Both the position numbers and the translations under genes were made by a program. The notes under the pieces are model-generated. The model did not search any database and was not told where the DNA came from. It saw only the letters and a list, made by a program, of their open reading frames with translations. DNA of 64,000 nucleotides from Mesorhizobium sp. NZP2298 (GTDB taxonomy: Bacteria; Pseudomonadota; Alphaproteobacteria; Rhizobiales; Rhizobiaceae). Within the stretch, counting starts at the first letter, position 1; the number at the start of each line of letters is the position of its first letter. This document shows, one piece after another, positions 18,056-26,410 of the stretch. Where the stretch lies: the NCBI RefSeq assembly GCF_013170825.1, contig NZ_CP033365.1:5592001-5656000 (forward strand), written 5' to 3'.

Positions 18056-19572
18056 CAGCCTGCCTTCGCCAGCCGGTTCACGCACCAGTGCTCGAAAGCC
18101 GCCCTCTCCTCGGCGGACAAATGCAGGCCATGCTTGGTGCGCCGCTGCAGGATATCGGCCGACGTCAAAGCCCACTCCCGGTCGAAGAGATAATTGGCCT
18201 CGCGCTCAAAGAAGTCCCTGCCGAAGCAGCGCCCGAGTTCATCGATCGAACGGGCCGCGCCAACCAAAGCCCGTGTCCTGGTGCCGTAGAGCCGACCATA
18301 ATGCTTGAGCAGCGATGCCGGCATCCATGGATACTCATCTCCGAGATCGCCGAGAAACTGTTCGAAATCGGCATTGGCGATGTCACCGCCGGGCAGATGC
18401 GCCTTCGCGGTCCACGGCTTGCCCATTTTGGGAAAGAACGGAGCGATCCTGTCCAGCGCATGCTCGGCCAGTTTGCGGAAGGTGGTGATCTTGCCGCCGA
18501 AGACGGAGAGCAGCGGCGCCTGCCCGTCCGGTGCGTCGAGCTCGAAAATGTAATCGCGGGTGACGGCGCTGGGATTGTCGGCATTGTCGTCGTAGAGCGG
18601 CCTGACGCCGGAGAACGAATAGACGACATCGCCGCGCGCGAGTCCGCGCTTGAAATAGCGGTTGACCACCCTGATCAGGTAGTCAATCTCACTCCCATCC
18701 GCCGCCACATCCTCAGGCCGGCCATCATAGGGAATGTCGGTGGTGCCGATCAGGGCGAGATCGTTCTGATAGGGGTTGATGAAGATCACACGCTTGTCGC
18801 TGTTCTGGATGAGATAGGCCTGACGCCCCTCCCAGAATTTCGGCACGACGATGTGGCTGCCCTTGACCAGGCGGACATTGCGCCTGGAGTTCTGGCCAGC
18901 AACGCGGTTGACTATGTCATTGACCCAGGGGCCGGCGGCATTGATCAGCGCGCGGGCTCGAACCATCGTCCTGATGCCCGTCCTGCCGTCCTGCATCTCG
19001 ACAACCCACAGCCCGTTCTCGCGGCGGGCGGCGGTGCAGGCGGTTCGGGTGAAAACCCTGGCGCCGCGCTCGGCGGCGTCGAGCGCGTTGATGATGACGA
19101 GGCGGGCGTCGTCGACCCAGCAATCGGAATACTCGAAGCCGCGCCGGAAGGCGTCCTTGATCGGCGCGCCTTCGGGCGCGGTGCGCAGGTTGAGCGTGCG
19201 GGTCGCCGGCAGCCGCTTGCGGCCGCCGAGATGGTCGTAGAGGAACAGGCCGAGCCGCACCAGCCAGGCTGGCCGGTCGTCCGGGCTGTGCGGCAGCACG
19301 AAGCGCATCGGCCAGATGATGTGCGGCGCCGATTCCAGGAGCACCTCGCGCTCGATCAGCGCTTCGCGCACCAGGCGGAATTCGTAATATTCGAGATAGC
19401 GCAAGCCGCCATGGACGAGCTTGCCCGAGCGCGAGCTGGTGCCTTCGGCGAGATCGTCCTTTTCGCACAGGATGACGGAAAGGCCTCGGCCGGCGGCATC
19501 ACGCGCAATGCCGGCGCCGTTGATACCGCCGCCGATGACGAAGAGGTCGACGATTTCAGTGCCACCGATCAT
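18055..19572 (-). CDS. eryB: GlpD-like FAD dehydrogenase, probable erythritol-phosphate dehydrogenase
   Basis: A 505-residue member of the glycerol-3-phosphate dehydrogenase family. The N-terminal FAD site VIGGGINGAGIARDAAGRGL starts near residue 12, followed by SSRSGKLVHGGLRYLE, the substrate-binding stretch typical of GlpD, and TDIPYDG. The C-terminal helical GlpD cap domain (FEREANYLFDREWALTSADI) is complete. EryB oxidises L-erythritol 4-phosphate to L-3-tetrulose 4-phosphate and passes electrons to the quinone pool. Context with eryA and eryC supports EryB over a housekeeping GlpD. Confidence 0.9.
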   Translation of the reverse strand: MIGGTEIVDLFVIGGGINGAGIARDAAGRGLSVILCEKDDLAEGTSSRSGKLVHGGLRYLEYYEFRLVREALIEREVLLESAPHIIWPMRFVLPHSPDDRPAWLVRLGLFLYDHLGGRKRLPATRTLNLRTAPEGAPIKDAFRRGFEYSDCWVDDARLVIINALDAAERGARVFTRTACTAARRENGLWVVEMQDGRTGIRTMVRARALINAAGPWVNDIVNRVAGQNSRRNVRLVKGSHIVVPKFWEGRQAYLIQNSDKRVIFINPYQNDLALIGTTDIPYDGRPEDVAADGSEIDYLIRVVNRYFKRGLARGDVVYSFSGVRPLYDDNADNPSAVTRDYIFELDAPDGQAPLLSVFGGKITTFRKLAEHALDRIAPFFPKMGKPWTAKAHLPGGDIANADFEQFLGDLGDEYPWMPASLLKHYGRLYGTRTRALVGAARSIDELGRCFGRDFFEREANYLFDREWALTSADILQRRTKHGLHLSAEERAAFEHWCVNRLAKAG

Positions 19573-19617
19573 GCCGCCATGGCCTCGATGCCGATTTGAT
19601 GCGTCATGGCCGTTGCC

Positions 19618-20658
19618 TCAGCATGGATTGACCGGAGGCAGGCCGGCGAGGTAGCGGCGCACCTCTTCGGCGGCCTGTTCGGCGGCATAGGTGACGGTGC
19701 GCACCGAGGCGCCGGCGATATGCGGCGTCAGCGTCACAGTGGGAAGCTGCAGCAAAGGCCAGTCCGATGGAACCGGTTCGACCGCGAACGTCTCCAGCAT
19801 GGCGCTGGCGATCTGGCCCGAAACCAGCGCCTCGTAGAGCGCGTCATAGTCGACCAGGGGCCCGCGCGCGGTGTTGACGAAGATCACACCAGGCTTCATC
19901 CGCGCGATGGTGTCCTTGCCGATCAGGCCGCGCGTCTCCTCGGTCACCCGCGAATGCAGCGTGACCACATCTGAGCGGGAGAGGAGATCGTCAAGCGCGA
20001 CGAGTTCGACGCCGGCATTGCGGTCCTCGGCGCTCAACTGCACATAGGGGTCGCTGACCAGGACGTGACAGCCGAAGGCTCGCAGCAGGCGCACCACCTT
20101 GGTGCCGATATTGCCGTAGCCGACGACGCCGACGGTCATTTCGTTGAGTTCGCGACCGGTGCGGTCAGCGCGGTAGAGATCGCCGCGCCAGTCGCCCTTG
20201 CGCAAGGCCTCGTGGCCGACCCGGATCAGCCGCGTCTCGGCCAGGATGGCACCAATGGTGAACTCGGCCACTGCGGTCGCGTTGCGGCCAGGCACATTGA
20301 CGACGGTGATGCCGTGCGCCTTGGCCGCCGTCATGTCGATGTTGATCGGGCCGCCGCGCGAAACCGCGACCAGCTTGAGACCCGGCATGCGACGCATCAT
20401 GCCCTCCGACAGGGGCGCCAACTGGGTGACAAGGATTTCGGCATCGCCGATGAAATCGACGACCTCGTCGGGGTGGCCGAAATACTCCTTGATCTTGTCG
20501 AGGCCGAGCGCCGGATTGCCGAACTCCATCGGCTCGTCGGGCCAGGCCGTCTGCAATGTCCTGATATCGAGGTCGCCGCTCGCGACCTTCTCGATTTTGG
20601 CGCGAAACACCTCCGGAAGCATGAAGTTGTCGCCAATGATCGCTATTCTCTTACGCAT
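19618..20658 (-). CDS. D-2-hydroxyacid dehydrogenase family protein (SerA-like catalytic core)
   Basis: A 346-residue NAD-dependent dehydrogenase: Rossmann motif GVVGYGNIGTKV near residue 175, catalytic Arg in NTARGPLVD, then a Glu-containing loop and the catalytic His in LTPHIAGAS. There is no ACT or regulatory domain. It is ten bases downstream of eryA and 45 upstream of eryB, inside the erythritol operon, yet no known step of erythritol breakdown uses such an enzyme. It could remove a tetronate- or glycolate-type by-product or serve another polyol acid. Substrate not assignable. Confidence 0.88.
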   Translation of the reverse strand: MRKRIAIIGDNFMLPEVFRAKIEKVASGDLDIRTLQTAWPDEPMEFGNPALGLDKIKEYFGHPDEVVDFIGDAEILVTQLAPLSEGMMRRMPGLKLVAVSRGGPINIDMTAAKAHGITVVNVPGRNATAVAEFTIGAILAETRLIRVGHEALRKGDWRGDLYRADRTGRELNEMTVGVVGYGNIGTKVVRLLRAFGCHVLVSDPYVQLSAEDRNAGVELVALDDLLSRSDVVTLHSRVTEETRGLIGKDTIARMKPGVIFVNTARGPLVDYDALYEALVSGQIASAMLETFAVEPVPSDWPLLQLPTVTLTPHIAGASVRTVTYAAEQAAEEVRRYLAGLPPVNPC

Positions 20659-20668
20659 ACTCGATTTC

Positions 20669-22225
20669 TCAACTTGCCTGCACTGAAGCCATAGCGCGCC
20701 AGACCGGCCGCAATGCCTGGTGCGCCAACATGTAGGATGGGATCATCTTGTCGTAGATCGCAGCGAGGTCCCGGTCGCTCGGCTCGGCTTCGCCAAGCAG
20801 CGGTGTCACCCATTCGCCGACGCACTCGTCCATGGACGGGTAGAGACCGACACAGACAGCGGCGATCATCGCCGCGCCAGCCGCTCCCGCCTCTTCACGC
20901 GCGCTGGTGCGGATATCGGCACCCACCGCCGCACCCAGGATCTTGCGCAGTGCCGGGCTCCTGGCCGCACCGCCTGTCAGGCGGACTTCGCGCGGCAGCG
21001 GCCCCATGGCCGCGTAGCAATCGCGCGCCGCAAAGGCCAACCCTTCGAAGACGGCGCGGACGAGGTCGGCATAGCCGTGCCGCGAGGAAATGCCGACGAA
21101 GCCCGCCCGCGCATTGGCATCGACGAACGGCCCTCGCTCACCCGCCTCCGACACATAGGGCTGATAGAGCAGCGAGGCGGGCTGCGAGGCCGCTATCCAG
21201 GCATCGACCAGCGCGATCATCTCGCCATTGCTGCGCGAAATGCCTTGGGAGGCGAGGATGCCGGAGGCAAGGCCAAGCACCCAGTCGATGTTGAGCGTCG
21301 CCGCCATGTTCGACTGCATCTGCGCGAACACGCCGGGCGCCGGCATCGCCATGGTGTAACCGGTCGCTGCTTCGTTGAGCTGCACATCGTCGGGGGTCTC
21401 GGCCAGCCGCATATGCATGCCGGTGGAGCCGACGATCGAGCAGCCGGGCTTGCGCTCGCGGTCGAGCAAGCCTGCGCCGAGCGCGGTGCAGACGACATCG
21501 ACATAGCCGAGCACCACCGGCGTACCGGCCAGCATGCCGGTGGCGTCGGCCGCCGCCCGCGACAGCCCGGTGCCGTGCCTGGTGCCGTCGACGATCGGCG
21601 GCAGCAGATGCCTGAGATCGGCGACGCCGAGCACGGCGAGCACATCGTCGCAGTAGTCGCGGGTGTGGAAATCGCCGAAGGTGAAGGTTCCCTCGGAAGG
21701 ATCGGTGGCGCGTTCGCCTGTCAGCTTGAAATAGAGCCAGTCCTTGCAGTGGAACGCGGTCGCCGCCTTGCCGAGCATTTCGGGCATGGTGCGCTTCATG
21801 AAGACGAACTGCGAGCCTTGCTGGCAGGCGGCAAGCCCGCTGCCGGTCTTTTCGAAGCGAAGCCGATCCTCGGGCCGCGCGCGGATCTCCTCGACAATGG
21901 CCGCGGCGCGCGCGTCGAGCCAGAGCCAGCCCTTGGCCACCGGCTCGCCCTTGGCGTCGATCAGCCAGGTGCCATCGCCTTGCCCGGTCACCGCGATCGC
22001 CACCGTCCGGCTGGCGAGATTGGGCACCTTGTCGGCGAGTTGGCGCAATGTCGTGGCGGCATCGCTCCATGTGCGCGCCAGATCCTGTTCGGCGCCGCCG
22101 CCCGGCAGTGTCTCATAGTGGTTGGGCAGTGCTGCGGCGGCAATCTGCCGGCCCGCCGTGTCGAAAGCGATGGATTTGATGACGGAGGTACCGGCATCGA
22201 TGCCGATCAGTATGTCGCGCATCAC
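20669..22225 (-). CDS. eryA: FGGY-family kinase, probable erythritol kinase
   Basis: A 518-residue FGGY carbohydrate kinase. The phosphate-1 motif ILIGIDAGTSVIKSIAFD is at the start; FGGY-like ATP motifs include VRLTGGAARSPALRKI near residue 435. The beginning closely resembles Brucella EryA as I know it. EryA phosphorylates erythritol with ATP to L-erythritol 4-phosphate, the committing step. The start overlaps the end of the upstream ATPase gene (ATGA at 22225-22222); a second ATG follows at once. Confidence 0.9.
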   Translation of the reverse strand: MMRDILIGIDAGTSVIKSIAFDTAGRQIAAAALPNHYETLPGGGAEQDLARTWSDAATTLRQLADKVPNLASRTVAIAVTGQGDGTWLIDAKGEPVAKGWLWLDARAAAIVEEIRARPEDRLRFEKTGSGLAACQQGSQFVFMKRTMPEMLGKAATAFHCKDWLYFKLTGERATDPSEGTFTFGDFHTRDYCDDVLAVLGVADLRHLLPPIVDGTRHGTGLSRAAADATGMLAGTPVVLGYVDVVCTALGAGLLDRERKPGCSIVGSTGMHMRLAETPDDVQLNEAATGYTMAMPAPGVFAQMQSNMAATLNIDWVLGLASGILASQGISRSNGEMIALVDAWIAASQPASLLYQPYVSEAGERGPFVDANARAGFVGISSRHGYADLVRAVFEGLAFAARDCYAAMGPLPREVRLTGGAARSPALRKILGAAVGADIRTSAREEAGAAGAAMIAAVCVGLYPSMDECVGEWVTPLLGEAEPSDRDLAAIYDKMIPSYMLAHQALRPVWRAMASVQAS

Positions 22226-23346
22226 GCAAGCTCCATGCCGTGCGAAATCGCCTTGCCGCTGGCCTGATCGAAGACATGCAGGTTTTTCGGATCGATGCTG
22301 ACATTGATCGGCGCACCAAGATCCAGGCGGGTGCGGTCATGCTCGACCAGCACTAGCGAGCCGCCGGCGAAGTCGGCCGCTATGTGCGTCTGGTCGCCGA
22401 GCCATTGGTTGGCCGAAACCCTGGCGGGAACACCTTCCTTCGAGCGCCGGACCGCATAGGGCCTGATGCCGATGACGACCCGCTCGCGGCTGAGCAATTG
22501 ATCGCGCACCGGCGCGCTGAAGGCGTCCTTGTCGTAGTCGAGCGACAGGCCGTCGGGCAGCCTGAGATTGATGCGACCGGCGGCTGTCGCGACATAGGCC
22601 TCGAAGACGTTCATCGGCGGCTCGCCGACGAATGTGCCGGTGAACAGGTTCGCCGGGCGCTCCTTGATCCGGTCCGGCGTGTCGAACTGCTGCAGCACGC
22701 CGCCTTCCATCACCGCGATGCGGTCGGCAAGCGCATTGGCCTCGGTCTGGTCGTGGGTGACCAGGATCGCGGTCAGGCCGCGCTCCTTGATGAAATGCTT
22801 GATGCGACCGCGCAGCACGGCGCGCAACTGCGGTTCGAGCTGCCCCATCGGCTCGTCCAGGAGATGCAGATCGGCCTCGCGGATCAATGCGCGGCCGAGG
22901 CTGGCGCGCTGCTGCTGACCGCCGGAGATCGAGCTCGGATAGCGCTCCAGTATGTCCTCGATCTCGAGCAGCTTGGCGATGCTGGCGACCTTGGCGTCGA
23001 CCTCGCTCTTCGGCAGCCGCGCCGCCTTGAGCGCGAAAGCCATGTTCTCGCGCACGGTTAGCGGTGGATAGAGCGAGTAGCCCTCAAACGCCATCGCCAC
23101 ATTGCGCTTGACCGGCGCCAGAGTGTGAACCTGACGGCCGCCAACCGAGATCGCGCCGCGCGATACCTCCTCGAAACCGGCGATCATGCGCAGCGTCGAC
23201 GTCTTGCCGCAGCCGGACGAACCAAGCAGCGCCACGATCTCGCCCTTGGCGATTTCCATGGTCAGGTTCTTGACGGCGTGGACGCCCCGGTCGATCGGGC
23301 CATAGAATTTGTCGACGCTGGTTATGGTGAGCGCGCTCTGGCTCAT
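22222..23346 (-). CDS. polyol ABC transporter ATP-binding protein A (GlpT/MptE-like)
   Basis: A 374-residue CUT1-type ATPase: Walker A GSSGCGKT (42-49), signature ISGGQ (140-144), Walker B with Asp164-Glu165 and the switch His198 (VTHDQTEA), then a C-terminal TOBE/OB regulatory domain. The Q-loop glutamine is replaced by Glu88 (AFEGYSLYP). It pairs with the next ATPase, as GlpS/GlpT do in the glycerol ABC transporter of Rhizobium and as in the Mpt system of Sinorhizobium. It overlaps both neighbours by four bases. Confidence 0.9.
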   Translation of the reverse strand: MSQSALTITSVDKFYGPIDRGVHAVKNLTMEIAKGEIVALLGSSGCGKTSTLRMIAGFEEVSRGAISVGGRQVHTLAPVKRNVAMAFEGYSLYPPLTVRENMAFALKAARLPKSEVDAKVASIAKLLEIEDILERYPSSISGGQQQRASLGRALIREADLHLLDEPMGQLEPQLRAVLRGRIKHFIKERGLTAILVTHDQTEANALADRIAVMEGGVLQQFDTPDRIKERPANLFTGTFVGEPPMNVFEAYVATAAGRINLRLPDGLSLDYDKDAFSAPVRDQLLSRERVVIGIRPYAVRRSKEGVPARVSANQWLGDQTHIAADFAGGSLVLVEHDRTRLDLGAPINVSIDPKNLHVFDQASGKAISHGMELA

Positions 23347-24461
23347 GCCGCTTCTCCATTGCGCAAAGCGACGACGTTCTTCGAACCGATGCGCTCGCCG
23401 CTGGCGTGATCGAACAGCAAGGCGCTCTTGCCGTCGACGGCGATATGGGCCTTGCCCTCGCTGCGCCCCGGCGTTCCGGCCGGGCGCGAAACCAGGATCT
23501 CGCGGCCGCGCACGGTGCGCACCAGCGTGACGATCTTTTCGTTGAGCGGCGTCTCGGCCTCGACCGTCACGGGAATGGCGCCGGGGATGCCCTCCTCGAC
23601 GAAGCTCAACGCTTCCGGCCGCAGGCCGATCACACAATCGCGGCCGACCGCCGTGTCGTAGGCGCCTGCCAGATGGACCTGGACATTGGACAGGCCGACA
23701 TAAATCCCCCTGGTATCCCGCGCGGGCTTGACGTCGAGCAGGTTGATGGTCGGGTCGCCGAACAGCCGCGCGATCTCGATATTGGCCGGCTCGCGATAGA
23801 TCTGCTCGGGGGTGCCGAGCTGCCTGATGACGCCTTGCGACATCACCGCGATCCGGTCGCCGAGCGCCATGGCTTCCTTGTAGTCCTGGGTCACGTAGAC
23901 GACGGTGGCGCCGCGGTCGGCGAGCAGGCGTGGCAGTTCCAGCCGCATCTCGAAGCGCAGCTTGGCGTCGACATTGCGCAAGGGATCGTCAAGCAGAAGA
24001 AGCGGCGGCGAGCCGACCAAAGCACGGGCAAGGGCCGTGCGCTGCTTCTGGCCGTTGGAGAGCGCGCGCGGCTTGTGGGAGAGCACATGGGCGATCTTCA
24101 ACAGCTTGGCGACGCTCTCGACGCCGGCCTTGATCGCGCTTGGCGACGACCGCTTGGCCTCCAGGGGCGTCGCGATGTTGTCGAATGCGCTCATATGCGG
24201 AAACAGCGCGAAATTCTGGAACGCCATGCCGACGCCACGAAATTCCGCGTCGACATCGGTCATGTCGCCGCCGCCGATGAAGATCTTGCCTTCATCGGGA
24301 TCGATGACGCCGGCAACCAGCCGCAGCAGCACCGTCTTGCCGGCTCCGGATGGACCGAACAGCACGAGGGTCTCGCCGTCGGCGACGGTCAACGACAGAT
24401 TGTCGAGGACGGTCTGGCTCTTGTAGCGCTTGACGACATTTCTGAGTTCGAGGCTTGCCAT
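23343..24461 (-). CDS. polyol ABC transporter ATP-binding protein B (GlpS/MptD-like), degenerate catalytic site
   Basis: A 372-residue ATPase with intact Walker A GPSGAGKT (36-43) and Q-loop Gln82, but signature LSNGQ (134-138), Walker B ending LLLLDDP (Asp159 in place of the catalytic Glu) and Gln192 in place of the switch histidine (VTQDYKEAM). The C-terminal TOBE-like domain is present. These changes predict that one of the two composite sites hydrolyses ATP poorly. The frame stays open far upstream on this strand, but that only shadows the permease genes; ATG 24461 begins the family homology. Confidence 0.9.
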   Translation of the reverse strand: MASLELRNVVKRYKSQTVLDNLSLTVADGETLVLFGPSGAGKTVLLRLVAGVIDPDEGKIFIGGGDMTDVDAEFRGVGMAFQNFALFPHMSAFDNIATPLEAKRSSPSAIKAGVESVAKLLKIAHVLSHKPRALSNGQKQRTALARALVGSPPLLLLDDPLRNVDAKLRFEMRLELPRLLADRGATVVYVTQDYKEAMALGDRIAVMSQGVIRQLGTPEQIYREPANIEIARLFGDPTINLLDVKPARDTRGIYVGLSNVQVHLAGAYDTAVGRDCVIGLRPEALSFVEEGIPGAIPVTVEAETPLNEKIVTLVRTVRGREILVSRPAGTPGRSEGKAHIAVDGKSALLFDHASGERIGSKNVVALRNGEAA

Positions 24462-24463
24462 GT

Positions 24464-25321
24464 CTATCCTTTCACCGCGCCGAGCGAGAGGCCTTCGACC
24501 AGGTAGCGCTGTGCATAGAGGGCGAGCGCCAGCGTCGGCGTGATCGAGAGCACGATGGCCGCCGAGATCTGGCCGTACTGGATGCCAGAGGAGGTGATGA
24601 AGGCAAGCGCGCCGACCGTCACCGGCTGCTTGTCGGCCGAGGCCAGCACCAGCGCGAAGACGAAATTGTTCCAGGCAAAGATGAAGGCGAGCAGGCCGGC
24701 GGCGGCGATGCCGGGACCAGCGAGCGGCAGCGCGATCTTGCGGAAGGTGGCGAACCAGGAATGGCCGCCGATGCGGTAGGCATACTCGATGTCGGCGGGA
24801 ATATCCTCGAAATAGCCGCGCACGATCCACAGGATCAGCGGCAGGCAGATCAACTGGTAGACCCAGATCAGCCCGATATAGGTGTTGGCGAGCCCGAGCT
24901 TCTGGAAATAGAGGGTAAGCGGCAACAGCACCAAGAGCGCCGGCGCGAATTTGAACGACAGCAGCGTAAAGGCGATGTCCTCCGAGCCGCGGAACTTGTG
25001 GCGCGCGAAGGCGTAGGCCGCCGGCACGCCGAGCAGCAGCGAGACCGCCACCGAGGTCACCGACAGGAACACCGAATTCCAGAGGTTGCGCATGAAGGCA
25101 ATGTCGAGCGTGCCTGCGGCGGTGATCAGCTTGCCGGTGATCAGCGCCGTGTAATTGGCGAGCGTCGGCTCGAAGATCAGCTGCGGCGGAATGCGCAAGA
25201 TGGTCTCGTTGGTCTGGAACGACATCATGAATATCCAGACGATCGGAAACATGAAGAAGATCACGACCAGCGTCAGCGCTATGCCACGCAGGATGCGTTC
25301 GAGAAGCGAGGTATGTTCCAT
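24464..25321 (-). CDS. polyol ABC transporter permease (MalG-like, GlpQ type)
   Basis: A 285-residue inner-membrane permease with six predicted helices. The EAA loop, where the ATPase docks, reads EYAYRIGGHSWFATFRKIALP near residue 190; the usual EAA is EYA here. It is two bases upstream of one ATPase gene and nine downstream of the second permease, so the set is one operon. Confidence 0.9.
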   Translation of the reverse strand: MEHTSLLERILRGIALTLVVIFFMFPIVWIFMMSFQTNETILRIPPQLIFEPTLANYTALITGKLITAAGTLDIAFMRNLWNSVFLSVTSVAVSLLLGVPAAYAFARHKFRGSEDIAFTLLSFKFAPALLVLLPLTLYFQKLGLANTYIGLIWVYQLICLPLILWIVRGYFEDIPADIEYAYRIGGHSWFATFRKIALPLAGPGIAAAGLLAFIFAWNNFVFALVLASADKQPVTVGALAFITSSGIQYGQISAAIVLSITPTLALALYAQRYLVEGLSLGAVKG

Positions 25322-25330
25322 CCCGGCCTC

Positions 25331-26254
25331 CTATGCCTGGCCGCGGGCGCGCTCGCGCAGCCGCAGCCAATTCTTGATGAAGATGTTGGAGAGCAAGTAG
25401 GTGATCGCCCACAGGATGATCATCAGCGCCGCCGAGCGGCCGACATTGGTCGACTGGAAGAAGTTGAGATAGGCCTCGACCTGGAAGACGGTCAGCGTGT
25501 CGCCCGGGCCGCCTTGGGTCATTGCATAGATGATGTCGAACTGCTGGATGGAATCGAGCAGGCGAAACAAAGTCGCCGTCAGGATGTAGGGGGTCAGCAT
25601 CGGCAGCGTGATGCGGAAGAATACGAAGCTCCTCGGCACGCCATCCAGCGCCGCCGCCTCGAAGGGCTGCGTCGGCAGACTGCGCAAGCCGGCGAGCAGC
25701 AGGATCATGATGAAGGGCGTGTAGACCCAGATGTCGACGAGGACGACCGTGAACAGCGCCGTCGACGGCGACGATGCCCAGCGGAAATCCTGCAGCCCGA
25801 TCAGACTGGCGAGATAGCTCAAGACGCCGAAGCCGGGATTGGTCATCAGCTTCCACATCAGCGCGGCAAGTGCGGGCGCCGTCATCAGCGGCATCAGGAG
25901 CATGATCGAGATGAAGTTGTTCAGCGTCGACCGCTTCTGCAGCAGCAAGGCGATGGCAAGGCCGAGAAGAAGCTCCAGCACGACGGTGGTGCCGGCATAG
26001 AGTAGCGAGACCTTGAGCGTGTTCCAGAACTTCGGATCGGTGAAGAAGGAGATGTAGTTGTCGCCCCAGTTGAACTGCCGCGCCCAGGGCTGGCTCAGCC
26101 GATAGCGCTGGAACGAATAGACGACCGAGGTCAGGAACGGGATCAGGATGCCGATACAGACAAGCAAAGCCGGCAGGCTGAGCACATAGGGCAGCACCCG
26201 CTTGCTGATCCTGAAGCCGGATGGCCCGGCCCTTTGGGTTGTTACGGCGGTCAT
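25331..26254 (-). CDS. polyol ABC transporter permease (MalF-like, GlpP type)
   Basis: A 307-residue six-helix permease with the EAA loop FEAAALDGVPRSFVFFRITLP near residue 210. ATG 26254 places the first hydrophobic helix near residue 20; an in-frame ATG at 26350 would read through the intergenic hairpin region. It partners with the following permease to form the transmembrane channel. Confidence 0.9.
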   Translation of the reverse strand: MTAVTTQRAGPSGFRISKRVLPYVLSLPALLVCIGILIPFLTSVVYSFQRYRLSQPWARQFNWGDNYISFFTDPKFWNTLKVSLLYAGTTVVLELLLGLAIALLLQKRSTLNNFISIMLLMPLMTAPALAALMWKLMTNPGFGVLSYLASLIGLQDFRWASSPSTALFTVVLVDIWVYTPFIMILLLAGLRSLPTQPFEAAALDGVPRSFVFFRITLPMLTPYILTATLFRLLDSIQQFDIIYAMTQGGPGDTLTVFQVEAYLNFFQSTNVGRSAALMIILWAITYLLSNIFIKNWLRLRERARGQA

Positions 26255-26373
26255 CCGCTGCTCCGTGATCCCTGTTGCTTCGCCCTGCCGGCCGCCCGAG
26301 GGAGCCGGACGGCCGGTGGGCGAGTTGGCGGCAACCTCGCGGTGCCGCATCGCAGTCCTGAAATGGTGGGCAG

Positions 26374-26399
26374 GACTGGCCTGCCGGAGCAGGCCAGTC
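26374..26399 (-). terminator. strong intercistronic hairpin after the binding-protein gene
   Basis: GACTGGCCTGC-CGGA-GCAGGCCAGTC is a perfect 11-bp stem with a four-base loop, starting 12 bases after the binding-protein stop. No U-tract follows, so it more likely protects the upstream mRNA from 3' decay or partially attenuates than fully terminates. A looser repeat (CCGGCCG...CGGCCGG, 26288-26316) lies further on in the same 156-base gap. Confidence 0.7.
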
Positions 26400-26410
26400 T
26401 CCGGGTCCGG

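Noticed and set aside
24455..26005. Open frame of 516 codons on the plus strand through the permease genes
   Set aside because: It is antisense to two clear permeases, is rich in Asp, Gln, Arg and His as expected from reversed GC-rich codons, and has no recognisable domain or ribosome site.
26288..26316. Second hairpin CCGGCCG...CGGCCGG as a terminator
   Set aside because: The loop is 15 bases, the arms are simple GC repeats and no U-tract follows; chance in GC-rich DNA is likely.
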